The notes under the pieces were generated by a model, which had not been told where the DNA came from, ran no database searches, and worked only from the letters and a program-made list of their open reading frames with translations. Both the position numbers and the translations under genes were made by a program. Source: Firmicutes bacterium UBA2116 (lineage in GTDB: Bacteria; Bacillota; Clostridia; Tissierellales; Sedimentibacteraceae). From it: 28,615 nt of DNA. The stretch spans positions 1 through 28,615 of the forward strand of contig DCYG01000009.1 in assembly GCA_002331025.1 (NCBI GenBank). Direction: 5' to 3'. Below, piece by piece: positions 1 to 7,405 of the stretch. Every line of letters starts with the position of its first letter. The first letter of the stretch is position 1.

Positions 1-271
1 TACCTAATTGAACGGCTTCAATAAGCTCTCTGTCTCCGCCTAATTGCTGATTAGGGAATATTTTTACTGTCATCTTTCCGTCAGATTTTTGTTCAACAAG
101 TTCTTTAAATTTTAACCAACCTTGATGCAATGCTGTAGTTTCGGCCGTACCATGACCTACCTTAATTTCTAAAACTTCTTCTTTAGGAGCGTTCGTATCT
201 TTACTTGAACAACCAACAAATAAACTTAAACATAAAGCAACAGCTAAAATTAATGCTAATTTCTTTTTCAT
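1..271 (-). CDS. dctP: TRAP transporter solute-binding lipoprotein DctP, second copy (partial)
   Basis: N-terminal 90 residues of a DctP-family substrate-binding protein; the rest lies beyond the left edge. The start is an ATG preceded by AAGGAG. A hydrophobic signal peptide ends in the lipobox LFVGC (Cys about residue 21), so the mature protein would be a membrane-anchored lipoprotein that captures an organic acid for a TRAP permease. The segment after the signal (HGTAETTALHQGWLKFKEL, then QQLGGDRELIEAVQLG) is typical of the family and closely resembles the other DctP in this window (HTTAETTAKHNGLLKFKEL), so the two are paralogues. It follows the upstream SDR gene by 60 bases on the same strand and is probably co-transcribed with it. 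DctQ and DctM partners, if present, lie off the window. Confidence 0.9.
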   Translation of the reverse strand, partial: MKKKLALILAVALCLSLFVGCSSKDTNAPKEEVLEIKVGHGTAETTALHQGWLKFKELVEQKSDGKMTVKIFPNQQLGGDRELIEAVQLG

Positions 272-331
272 TTTAATCTCCTTTTTATCCTCGTTTTTAT
301 TTTTTTAATACTTAACGTTTTCCTAAACTTA

Positions 332-1063
332 TTAATTCATGTGAAGACCGCCGTTAACATCAAGATTAACGCCTGTTAAATATCGTGCATAATCAGAACA
401 TAAGAATAAAATAACATCTGATACTTCCTCTGAAGTACCTTTTCTTCCTAAAGGAACCATTTTGACATCCTGATTTAAATCCTTTGTCATTTCAGTATCA
501 ATAAAGCCGGGAGATACAGTATTTACATTTATACCATATTTAGCTGCCGACTTTGCCAAGGACTTGGTTAGACCGATAATACCCGCTTTAGCTGCTACAT
601 AGTTAGCTCCGACTACAATTCCACCAACCTCTCCTGCTACCGAACCTAAATTAACAATTTTTCCGAAATTATTTTTCTTCATAACGCTAATAATAGCCTG
701 ACTCACAAAAAACGGACCTTTTAAGTCAATTTCCAACATTCTGTCCCATTCCGTTTCTGTAATATCCTCAATTGTTATTACCTGTGTAATACCTGCGCAG
801 TTTATCAAGATATCTATTCTTGAATATTTATTTTCGATATAATCTACAACATCTTTAATTTGTGCAATATTAACTATATCTAGACTTAAGCCTTCAGCAT
901 TACCTCCTTTTTGCTTAATCTCATCCGCAACAGCTTTTGCACCATTTTCGTTGCGGTCAACAGCAATTACAGTAGCCCCTTTTTCAGCTAAGCTTAAACA
1001 ACATGATTTGCCAATACCGGAAGCACCTCCTGTAACAACAGCTATTTTTCCTTTAAAGTCCAA
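332..1063 (-). CDS. SDR-family NAD(P)-dependent oxidoreductase (FabG-like)
   Basis: A classical short-chain dehydrogenase/reductase of 243 residues, the usual length. Visible motifs are the cofactor glycine motif TGGASGIG (11-18), Asp36 after beta-2 (which favours NAD(H)), NCAG (88-91), and the catalytic Ser141, Tyr155 and Lys159 (YVAAK). The C-terminus has the usual DVNGG. The start is TTG, chosen because a strong AAGGAGG lies about 9 bases upstream and no ATG is near. The gene sits upstream of a TRAP binding protein and beside a GntR regulator, so it probably oxidises or reduces the imported hydroxy/keto acid rather than serving fatty-acid synthesis. The substrate cannot be read from the sequence. 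Confidence 0.9.
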   Translation of the reverse strand: MDFKGKIAVVTGGASGIGKSCCLSLAEKGATVIAVDRNENGAKAVADEIKQKGGNAEGLSLDIVNIAQIKDVVDYIENKYSRIDILINCAGITQVITIEDITETEWDRMLEIDLKGPFFVSQAIISVMKKNNFGKIVNLGSVAGEVGGIVVGANYVAAKAGIIGLTKSLAKSAAKYGINVNTVSPGFIDTEMTKDLNQDVKMVPLGRKGTSEEVSDVILFLCSDYARYLTGVNLDVNGGLHMN

Positions 1064-1109
1064 AATAATTAACCTCCTTAGAATAAAAATTTATAACTGA
1101 TTACGAGCA

Positions 1110-1140
1110 GTAGTATACTACAATACTATAAAAAAATCAA
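1110..1140 (-). promoter_or_regulatory. Predicted promoter of the SDR-dctP2 operon with palindrome over the -10
   Basis: On the minus strand TTGATT (1135-1140) and TATACT (1112-1117) are spaced by 17 bases. The -10 lies inside the perfect palindrome GTAGTATACTAC (1110-1121), which places a probable operator on the RNA polymerase site. Confidence 0.6.
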
Positions 1141-1174
1141 GCCTGCTTTTATTAAAAATTGCACATTAAACTAA

Positions 1175-1204
1175 TAGTATGCAATTAATGCAGATTGTAT
1201 ACAA
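1175..1204. promoter_or_regulatory. Two further GTATAC-type operator candidates upstream of the SDR promoter
   Basis: TTGTATACAA (1195-1204) is a perfect palindrome. TAGTATGCAA (1175-1184) is a degenerate version. Both match the sites inside the TRAP promoter near 6230-6260. Short palindromes of this form are typical operators of FCD-class GntR regulators, and one is encoded next door. Binding is inferred. Confidence 0.55.
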
Positions 1205-1209
1205 ATAGT

Positions 1210-1293
1210 TTAATGGAGTTCTAGATCCATAATAAACTTATTTAAATATAACCTTACAGGGGAATCATATGTGTTTAAGGAGAAATAATTAAC
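1210..1293 (-). pseudogene. Remnant of a second GntR-family regulator (3' end only)
   Basis: Reading the minus strand to a stop at 1210-1212 gives SPVRLYLNKFIMDLELH. This lines up with the C-terminus of the intact GntR gene, TPTRLYLKKFNADLDFF, without gaps. The DNA is also alike: a stretch of about 40 bases (1230-1270 against roughly 1437-1480) is mostly identical. No helix-turn-helix or rest of the sensor domain is recognisable upstream. I read it as the tail of a duplicated and mostly deleted paralogue. Confidence 0.7.
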
Positions 1294-1400
1294 CAGTGAA
1301 GTCTTGCTGCTGCATGACCTTACTGGTATTTTTGAATTTTGCTTCCGAAAACAAAGTTATGTGGCAATATGAGATACTGCTTTGTATAAAAGTAACATGA

Positions 1401-1412
1401 ATTATATACAAT
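1401..1412. promoter_or_regulatory. Operator-like half site after gntR
   Basis: ATTATATACAAT differs by one base from the palindrome ATTGTATACAAT found in the TRAP promoter. It lies just past the gntR stop codon, next to the gntR remnant, and may be a leftover operator of the lost copy. Confidence 0.3.
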
Positions 1413-1413
1413 A

Positions 1414-2130
1414 TTAAAAAAAATCTAAATCAGCATTAAACTTCTTTAAATACAACCTTGTAGGTGTAATCATATGGTTTACCAAGGAATTGTAGCTATT
1501 ATCAACATCACCCTTTGACATTGATGAAAGAATATTATAATGCTCGTCTATAGTTATTGGTATAACCGACTTATAATACGACCGAGCAAGAAATTTTATT
1601 GTACTTACATAACTGTTAAATGTTGAATTAAATACTTGATTTTCAGCAAATTCAACTATAGTTTTATGAAATAATACATCAAATTCTAAAAATTCATTTA
1701 AATTAATATCTTCCCTTTTACCGGTATATGCTCCATCTTTTTCATACAGGTTTCTGTTATTTTCTAATATATTTTTTTGCTTGCCTAATATTTCTGTTAG
1801 CTCATTTAATGTTCTTGATGCTTTTTCAGTATTGTATTTTTTTGCTATGTATGAGCAGCAATATCCTTCAATGGCACATCTTAATTGAAAGGATTGAATT
1901 ATATCACTAATAGTAGTCTGATGAAGCTTAAAACCTCTATACGGAATAATATCTATGTAATTATCATGATTCAGCCTCTGAAGTGCCGCCCTGACAGGAG
2001 TTCTTGAGATACCTAGTTCTTGAGCTATTTTTTCTTCTGAATAAATTTCATCATTGTCAAAAACTTCCTCCATTATTTTTTCCATTAAATAGTTATACGC
2101 TATTTCTTGTAAATTTTTATTTATATACAT
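1414..2130 (-). CDS. GntR-family transcriptional regulator, FCD (FadR/VanR) subfamily
   Basis: A 238-residue regulator. The N-terminal winged helix-turn-helix contains EEKIAQELGISRTPVRAALQ (about 32-51), the GntR signature. The C-terminal all-alpha FCD ligand-binding domain keeps the usual metal ligands Asp151, His155, His197 and His219. The start is the ATG directly after AAGAAAGGGG at 2137-2147; an upstream in-frame extension has no ribosome site and covers the promoter region. FCD regulators usually repress sugar-acid or organic-acid genes until the substrate or an intermediate binds. The two flanking SDR/TRAP units and the GTATAC palindromes in their promoters are the likely targets (inference). 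Confidence 0.9.
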   Translation of the reverse strand: MYINKNLQEIAYNYLMEKIMEEVFDNDEIYSEEKIAQELGISRTPVRAALQRLNHDNYIDIIPYRGFKLHQTTISDIIQSFQLRCAIEGYCCSYIAKKYNTEKASRTLNELTEILGKQKNILENNRNLYEKDGAYTGKREDINLNEFLEFDVLFHKTIVEFAENQVFNSTFNSYVSTIKFLARSYYKSVIPITIDEHYNILSSMSKGDVDNSYNSLVNHMITPTRLYLKKFNADLDFF

Positions 2131-2226
2131 TAAAATCACCCCTTTCTTAATTTTTATAATATCAAATACACAAAATGAGCTTCTATTTACTATATCAATG
2201 CGTAAAGAAAACAATACAACATATAT

Positions 2227-2255
2227 ATTATATTGCCCTTAAATACTAAAGTCAA
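2227..2255 (-). promoter_or_regulatory. Predicted sigma-A promoter of gntR
   Basis: On the minus strand TTGACT (2250-2255) and TATAAT (2227-2232) are spaced by exactly 17 bases, about 100 bases upstream of the regulator start. No GTATAC palindrome overlaps it, so autoregulation is not evident. Confidence 0.65.
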
Positions 2256-2301
2256 TATTCATAATTTGCAAACGAAATATTGCAATTTTTAGTCCTGTCA
2301 T

Positions 2302-2332
2302 AAAAAAGGCTTATAGAGAACTCCCTATAAGC
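2302..2332 (-). terminator. Rho-independent terminator of the TRAP-SDR operon
   Basis: GCTTATAG and CTATAAGC form a hairpin (2309-2332), followed on the minus strand by a run of six T. It lies 30 bases past the SDR stop codon and separates that operon from gntR. Confidence 0.85.
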
Positions 2333-2362
2333 ACATTTACTAAATATTGTTTTATCATAATA

Positions 2363-3127
2363 TTAATTTATTAAGTACCCGCCATCTACATAAATTGTTT
2401 GTCCAACTATATAATCAGAAGCCGTTGATGCCAAGAATACTGCAGTACCTATTAAATCTTCGGGGAATCCTGTTCTTCCAAATGGTATTCTTTCCTTAAA
2501 TCTTCTTATATTATCAGGATTTTCAAATATAGGTTTTGTCATTTCCGTTTCAAAATAACCGGGTCCTATAGCATTTACACTGATTCCATATTGTGCTAAT
2601 TCATGAGCCATGGCTTTAGTCATTTGTTTTATTCCGCCTTTAGCAGCTACATAAGCAACCATATTCTTTAATCCCAATTCACTATTTAAAGAACATATGT
2701 TGATAATTTTTCCTTTGATATTTTTTTCTATCATGTGTTTAGCAACTGCTTGACCCATGAAGAATACATACTTAAGCTGAACATCTATTACCTTGTCCCA
2801 ATCCTCTTCTAAATATTCAATAACAGGCTTTCTGATATTTAAACCTGCACCGTTAAGCAGGATATCAATATGTCCAAATTCTCCCGCTACCTTGTTAACA
2901 AGTTCTTTGCAACCTTCAACGGAAGTGATGTCGGCAGATATACCTTTAACAACTCCTCCTGTCTTGTTAGATATATCAATAGCTGCTGCATCAAGCTCGT
3001 TCTGCTTTCTACTGACAAGAACTACATCAGCTCCTGCTTGTGAAAATCCGGTTGCAATGCCTTTACATAGTCCTTTACTGCCACCAATAACAATTGCTGT
3101 TTTACCTTTTAAAGAAAATATATCCAT
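2363..3127 (-). CDS. SDR-family oxidoreductase (KduD / gluconate 5-dehydrogenase-like)
   Basis: A 254-residue short-chain dehydrogenase with Ser146, Tyr159 and Lys163 (YVAAK) of the active site and a C-terminal YVDGG. The residues after beta-2 are Ser40-Arg41, which suggests NADP(H). The glycine motif is unusual: IGGSKGLC (14-21) in place of TGxxxGxG, so the first Thr and last Gly are replaced, and NNAG reads NGAG. Start ATG with GGAGGAG upstream. It lies 27 bases after dctP at the end of the TRAP operon, so it probably acts on the imported sugar acid or related hydroxy acid. Overall similarity is to the sugar-acid dehydrogenase branch of SDRs; the exact substrate is unknown. Confidence 0.88.
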   Translation of the reverse strand: MDIFSLKGKTAIVIGGSKGLCKGIATGFSQAGADVVLVSRKQNELDAAAIDISNKTGGVVKGISADITSVEGCKELVNKVAGEFGHIDILLNGAGLNIRKPVIEYLEEDWDKVIDVQLKYVFFMGQAVAKHMIEKNIKGKIINICSLNSELGLKNMVAYVAAKGGIKQMTKAMAHELAQYGISVNAIGPGYFETEMTKPIFENPDNIRRFKERIPFGRTGFPEDLIGTAVFLASTASDYIVGQTIYVDGGYLIN

Positions 3128-3154
3128 TATACTCCTCCAAATCTTTCTTATAAA

Positions 3155-4201
3155 TTATTTATCTTTATGTTCTTCAACTGCATTAAAGAATGCTTCATAA
3201 ACTGACGGTGCACAAGTTTCTTTTATACTATTATAAACAGGAGCTGCAATTTCTTTCATTTGTGCCAGTGTTTCTTCCGGTACATCTACAATCTTGGTTC
3301 CAAAATCTTCGATCGTTTTAACATTACCTACATCTGTTTTATCTCCATATTCATGATAATATTTCATAGCTTCAGCAGCTGCTTCATCAACAAGCTTCTT
3401 TAAATCGTCTGACAAACTATCATAAACAGTTTTACTCATAGTCCAGGCGTCTGATTGAATAATATGTTTAGTATTCATAATAAATTTCTGTTGCTCGTAT
3501 AGCTTTTGAGAATGTATTAATTCTATTGGGTTTTCCTGTGCATCAACAGTTCCTTGCTGTAAAGCGGTGTATAATTCATTAAAGCTTGTCGGTGTAGGGT
3601 TTGCACCTAATGATTTCCATAATTCAATATGATATACATTTTCCATTGTTCTGATTTTTAAACCTTTTAATTGGTCAACTGAGCTAATTTGTTTATTAGC
3701 AGTCAGGTTTCTAAAACCCTGTGCAGTAACGCCTAATAAACGTATATTAGCTTTCTCGTATTCAGCATTTATTGCTTTAATGAAATCAGGGTCAGCTAAT
3801 ACAGTTCTACCATGTTCCATATCATCATAAACAAACGGGATATCAAATATATTAGCGGAAGGTACGAAAGAAACCTCTACAGCCGGATTACATACCATAC
3901 CTGTAATAGAACCGTTTTGAATATCTTCAAAAACTGATCTGTCAGTTCCAAGCTGACCACTTGGATAAATTTCTACTTTAATTTTTCCATTACTGCTTGC
4001 TTCAATTAACTCTTTGAATTTAAGTAGTCCATTATGTTTTGCTGTTGTTTCAGCCGTAGTATGTGCCCATGTCATAGTAATAACATCTTTAGGAGCCGCT
4101 CCACCATCCGGTTTTACAGATGTTTCCGTTCCACCGCACGCTACCAGACTTGTAATCATAGATACTGCCAACAATGTACCCAGAATTTTTTTTAATTTCA
4201 T
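3155..4201 (-). CDS. dctP: TRAP transporter solute-binding lipoprotein DctP
   Basis: A full-length DctP-family binding protein (348 residues). The signal peptide ends in the lipobox LVAC, with Cys22 as the lipid anchor. Family landmarks are GLKIRTMEN, where Arg184 is the conserved residue that clamps the substrate carboxylate, and QGTVDAQENP, with Asn224 of the ligand pocket. It delivers an organic acid to the DctQM permease encoded just upstream, driven by a sodium gradient in this family. Start ATG after GGAGGATTATC. It is the third gene of the dctQ-dctM-dctP-SDR operon. Confidence 0.95.
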   Translation of the reverse strand: MKLKKILGTLLAVSMITSLVACGGTETSVKPDGGAAPKDVITMTWAHTTAETTAKHNGLLKFKELIEASSNGKIKVEIYPSGQLGTDRSVFEDIQNGSITGMVCNPAVEVSFVPSANIFDIPFVYDDMEHGRTVLADPDFIKAINAEYEKANIRLLGVTAQGFRNLTANKQISSVDQLKGLKIRTMENVYHIELWKSLGANPTPTSFNELYTALQQGTVDAQENPIELIHSQKLYEQQKFIMNTKHIIQSDAWTMSKTVYDSLSDDLKKLVDEAAAEAMKYYHEYGDKTDVGNVKTIEDFGTKIVDVPEETLAQMKEIAAPVYNSIKETCAPSVYEAFFNAVEEHKDK

Positions 4202-4295
4202 GATAATCCTCCAAATTATTCATTTATTTGAATTTATTATTAACACCCATATGAGTGAAAATATTTAAATTTTGCGATTAGTTATTTTGTATTTT

Positions 4296-5588
4296 TTATC
4301 TTCCTATTAATATCAGACTTATATCCGGTATAAACGTAATCATCATTAATGCAACTAAAAAAGCAATGATAAATGGAATTGCATATTTTGAAATATCAAT
4401 TATTGAAAGACCTGTTAATGAATTTGCTACGAAAAGATTTAACCCGATCGGCGGAGTAACAAAACCAATTGCTAAATTAACAGTCATAATTACACCAAAA
4501 TGTATTGGATTTACCCCTATAGATTGTACTATAGGCAATAGTATCGGAACCAGTATCAATATCGCTGGAGTTGTATCCATTACCATACCTACGAATAATA
4601 ACATTAAGTTTATTATTAACAATATAGAAAGCTTTGTAGTAAATGCTCCTGTTATCGCACTTCCTATTAGTGTAGGTGCTTGCATTAAAGTAAGTACTTT
4701 GCCAAATACACTTGCTGTAGAAATTACCAACAAAATCGGAACAGATGTAGCTACCGAATCTCTGATAACGGATGATAAATCTTTAAACCCTATACTTTTA
4801 TAAATGAAAAGACTTACAAACAGTGCATAAATTACAGAAATATTAGCAGCCTCTGTAGGTGTTACTACGCCACTATAAATTCCCCCTAATATTATTACCG
4901 GAGAAAGTAATGCCCAGAAGCTATCTTTAAGCACTTTCATAAATCCTTGAGATTTTAATTCTTTAATACTCGATTCAATTTTTTCTTTATCTTCACCATT
5001 TTTTTTGAAATAGAAATAAACGTAGATTATCATGCATGCCGCAATTAAAACACCAGGCAGCACTCCGGCTATAAACAAATCTCCGGTTGATACTCCGGAA
5101 GATTGTCCATAAACTACAAATGGAATACTGGGAGGTATAATTACCCCAAGTCCTCCGGCCACAGCAATCATTGATACAATAAATTTCTTATCATAGCCTA
5201 ATTCTGCCAAATAAGGGATTGTCATAGTTCCTACAGCTGCAACAGTTGCAGGACCCGAACCCGATATTGCGCCATAGAAAAGACAAGTAATAATTGCAGC
5301 AATTGGTAATCCGCCGGTTTTATTTCCTATAAAATATGAAAAAAAGCTGTAAAGTTTTTTTGAAATTCCACCCTTTGCCATTATATTACCTGATAAAATA
5401 AATAATGGAATTGCTAGTAATGTAAAGGTATCTAATGCTGTTACCATACTTCTGAATGCGTAAGCTGCAGTAGTAGGAAGAGCAGGATTTAATATTGCTG
5501 CTGATAAAGCTGTAATCCCAAGGGATACTGCTATAGGTACTCCTAAAAATAATGTTATTGCAAATATAATAAATATAATACCAAGCAT
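4296..5588 (-). CDS. dctM: TRAP transporter large permease DctM
   Basis: A 430-residue, highly hydrophobic protein of the usual DctM length, with about a dozen membrane segments starting at residue 2. Family motifs include the glycine-rich AISGSGPATVAAVG (about 108-121), IIPPSIPFVVYG (about 150-161), and FVTPPIGLNLFVA near the C-terminus. It forms the transport channel, moving the acid with sodium. Its start ATG shares one base with the dctQ stop codon, indicating translational coupling and equal supply of the two membrane subunits. Confidence 0.96.
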   Translation of the reverse strand: MLGIIFIIFAITLFLGVPIAVSLGITALSAAILNPALPTTAAYAFRSMVTALDTFTLLAIPLFILSGNIMAKGGISKKLYSFFSYFIGNKTGGLPIAAIITCLFYGAISGSGPATVAAVGTMTIPYLAELGYDKKFIVSMIAVAGGLGVIIPPSIPFVVYGQSSGVSTGDLFIAGVLPGVLIAACMIIYVYFYFKKNGEDKEKIESSIKELKSQGFMKVLKDSFWALLSPVIILGGIYSGVVTPTEAANISVIYALFVSLFIYKSIGFKDLSSVIRDSVATSVPILLVISTASVFGKVLTLMQAPTLIGSAITGAFTTKLSILLIINLMLLFVGMVMDTTPAILILVPILLPIVQSIGVNPIHFGVIMTVNLAIGFVTPPIGLNLFVANSLTGLSIIDISKYAIPFIIAFLVALMMITFIPDISLILIGR

Positions 5589-6070
5589 TATGCTGCTCCT
5601 TTCTTTTTATCTAGGTAAATTTTTATGTACTTTTCTACTATTCGAAATATTACAAGTATGAAACCAACTAACAATATACTGTATATTATATACATAGGTA
5701 TTCCTGATGCGGGACTGGTTTGCCCAGAATCTTTCAAACTTTTGATAACAGAAAACCCGGGTCTGATCATATATGAAGCAAATATGAAAAAAAATACATC
5801 TCCTATTATAGCAAACACCTTTTTAGTTTTTGGTACTAATTGTTCAATGATATCTATTCTCATATGTGATCCATTTTTAACACAATAACTCATGCCTATA
5901 AATGCCAACCAAATAAATAAATATCTTAACAATTCTTCAGACCAAGTCAATGATGAATTAAATATGTATCTTGCTACTACCTGGAAACCCATTACTATGA
6001 CCATTGCCCAAAGTATTAAAGATAACACTTTTTCTTCCAGGTTATCATCTAACCATTTTAAAACTTTCAT
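5588..6070 (-). CDS. dctQ: TRAP transporter small permease DctQ
   Basis: A 160-residue protein with four predicted membrane helices and the family feature WSEELLRYLFIWLAFIG in the second. DctQ is the small membrane subunit that supports DctM. It is the first gene of the operon; start ATG after GAGGAG. The promoter with two operator palindromes lies 170-200 bases upstream. Confidence 0.93.
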   Translation of the reverse strand: MKVLKWLDDNLEEKVLSLILWAMVIVMGFQVVARYIFNSSLTWSEELLRYLFIWLAFIGMSYCVKNGSHMRIDIIEQLVPKTKKVFAIIGDVFFFIFASYMIRPGFSVIKSLKDSGQTSPASGIPMYIIYSILLVGFILVIFRIVEKYIKIYLDKKKGAA

Positions 6071-6227
6071 AATTACAAGCTCCTCTTAAATTTTGATTGT
6101 GTGAATTTTAATTGCACTTTTTAATAAATATAAACTAAGATTGCTTTACCTTTTTAACATTTATCATCCCCTAAACCTAATATAATTGAATACAATTCCA
6201 GCATATTTACTTATTTATAAATATGTT

Positions 6228-6267
6228 ATTGTATACTAATAATACTAATTGTATACAATTTTGTCAA
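6228..6267 (-). promoter_or_regulatory. TRAP operon promoter with two embedded GntR operator palindromes
   Basis: On the minus strand TTGACA (6262-6267) and TATTAT (6239-6244) are spaced by 17 bases. The perfect palindrome AATTGTATACAATT (6247-6260) fills the spacer, and a second near-palindrome ATTGTATACTAAT (6228-6240) overlaps the -10 and start region. This is the layout of a repressed promoter. The rest of the 308-base gap holds only AT-rich sequence and the neighbouring terminator. Confidence 0.75.
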
Positions 6268-6321
6268 GATGTTTTGTTAAAAAATAAACAAAATATCTTG
6301 ATTATATTTTAACAAAACAGT

Positions 6322-6356
6322 AAAAAAATGCCTATAAAGAACAAAGTTCTCTATAG
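6322..6356 (-). terminator. Rho-independent terminator after the ECF S-component gene
   Basis: CTATAAAGAAC (6332-6342) and GTTCTCTATAG (6346-6356) form an 11-bp stem with one mismatch and an AAA loop. On the minus strand it is followed by GGCATTTTTTT. Confidence 0.85.
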
Positions 6357-6378
6357 ACACTTTAAATTGTTTTTTTAA

Positions 6379-6912
6379 TTAAGCATTTGCTGATGTTTTT
6401 TTCAAATATGCTTTTAATGCATATATTAAAGATGGGATAAAGATAAGCTGGATAATAATACCCGGGATACCTGTAATTATTGCACCTTTTACAAACATTA
6501 CAGGATTCATTTTAACTGCAAACAGCTGTACTAATGCAGCAACTGTCAATCCTGCTATTATACGTCCTGATATCATAGAGATGATTAGCGACGGAATAAT
6601 TGATAATTTAAATTTTCTTGTAGCTATAGCAATTACTAATCCGTAAGCACCTAATTCGAATGCCATTATTATAGACATCGGAAACATTACCGGCATTCCT
6701 GTCAGAAGCCCGCTGATAACCGGTGTCATAACTCCTAATAGTAATGCTAATTGTGGTGACAACAAAAATCCACCGATTAATACCGGAATATGCATAGGCA
6801 AAGCTATAGGACCTGTCAAACTAAACATGTGAAATACCATTGGCAATAATATGCCTGTGGCTAATAATAAACCGCTTAAAATTATTTCTCTTGTTGTTAT
6901 TTTATTTTTCAT
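6379..6912 (-). CDS. ECF transporter S component (substrate-binding membrane subunit)
   Basis: A 177-residue membrane protein with five to six hydrophobic helices and little else. Sequences such as ALPMHIPVLIGGFLLSP (about 37-53) and SMISGRIIAGLTVAAL (about 112-127) are typical of ECF S-components, which bind a vitamin or other micronutrient and dock to a shared EcfA-EcfA'-EcfT engine. No such engine is encoded here, so a module elsewhere must be used. Start ATG after GGAGGAATAA. It is the last gene of a three-gene unit with the DUF1893 and DUF3842 genes; a hairpin lies between it and the latter, so its level may be set separately. The substrate is not identifiable. Confidence 0.8.
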   Translation of the reverse strand: MKNKITTREIILSGLLLATGILLPMVFHMFSLTGPIALPMHIPVLIGGFLLSPQLALLLGVMTPVISGLLTGMPVMFPMSIIMAFELGAYGLVIAIATRKFKLSIIPSLIISMISGRIIAGLTVAALVQLFAVKMNPVMFVKGAIITGIPGIIIQLIFIPSLIYALKAYLKKTSANA

Positions 6913-6947
6913 TATTTATTATTCCTCCTGATCTTTGATAAAAATAA

Positions 6948-6990
6948 ATAACCATAAAGTTTTTGTTTTAAAGTAAACCTTCATGGTTAT
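6948..6990 (-). terminator. Intra-operon hairpin between DUF3842 and ECF S genes
   Basis: ATAACCATAAAG (6948-6959) pairs with CTTCATGGTTAT (6979-6990) over 12 bp with one mismatch and a 19-base loop. On the minus strand TTATTTTTATC follows. The stem contains the DUF3842 stop codon, so translation to the end would melt it. A partial terminator or RNA-processing site is possible. Confidence 0.5.
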
Positions 6991-7403
6991 CGTTCATCTA
7001 ATATTCTTTTAATTGTATTGGTAAGTTCATTAAATATTATTTTAAATTGCAGCTGTTCAAGTCCTATTACTTCAATATTACACTTACTTACCGGAAGTAA
7101 TAACTTCCTTGCATGACTGCTTGCAATTGCTTCTGACATTTTGGGGCTGATCTCTCCCATCATGGAATTTGCCGCAATAATTGCTAATGGCCCAATTATT
7201 ATATCTACCTTTTTACTCATCCAGACAATTGCATTTTCTCCGGTGGCTCCTTCATGCGCCCCGGATTTTAACATATTGGAAGTAGCCTGTGAGTTCGTTC
7301 CAAGCGCAACAATTTCTATATTATTGTTATTTAAAGACTTCAGTCTTTCAATTGCCTGACATCCGATTCCTCCGCCCATTCCATCTACTACAGCTATTTT
7401 CAT
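6987..7403 (-). CDS. DUF3842 family protein
   Basis: A 138-residue soluble protein that begins KIAVVDGMGGGIGCQAIERL, a Rossmann-like beta-strand and glycine-rich loop suggestive of nucleotide binding. It continues with NSQATSNMLKSGAHEGATGENAI and DIIIGPLAIIAANSMMGEISP, which I recognise as the DUF3842 family. The function is unknown. The ATG at 7401-7403 is chosen over a TTG two codons upstream because AAGGAA lies 7 bases from the ATG but only 1 base from the TTG. The gene almost abuts the DUF1893 stop codon, so the two are tightly coupled. Confidence 0.8.
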   Translation of the reverse strand: MKIAVVDGMGGGIGCQAIERLKSLNNNNIEIVALGTNSQATSNMLKSGAHEGATGENAIVWMSKKVDIIIGPLAIIAANSMMGEISPKMSEAIASSHARKLLLPVSKCNIEVIGLEQLQFKIIFNELTNTIKRILDER

Positions 7404-7405
7404 AT

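Noticed and set aside
1292..1327. Imperfect hairpin ACCAGTGAAGTC / GACCTTACTGGT as a terminator or T-box-like leader
   Set aside because: No gene ends before it on the plus strand, no specific RNA class motif is present, and it has only a weak T-rich tail; left as an unexplained structure next to the gntR remnant.
2793..3200. 135-codon plus-strand frame opposite the second SDR
   Set aside because: Antisense shadow crossing an SDR gene and its upstream region; no start signals.
4366..4803. 145-codon plus-strand frame inside dctM
   Set aside because: Antisense shadow of a well-supported membrane gene; no family resemblance.
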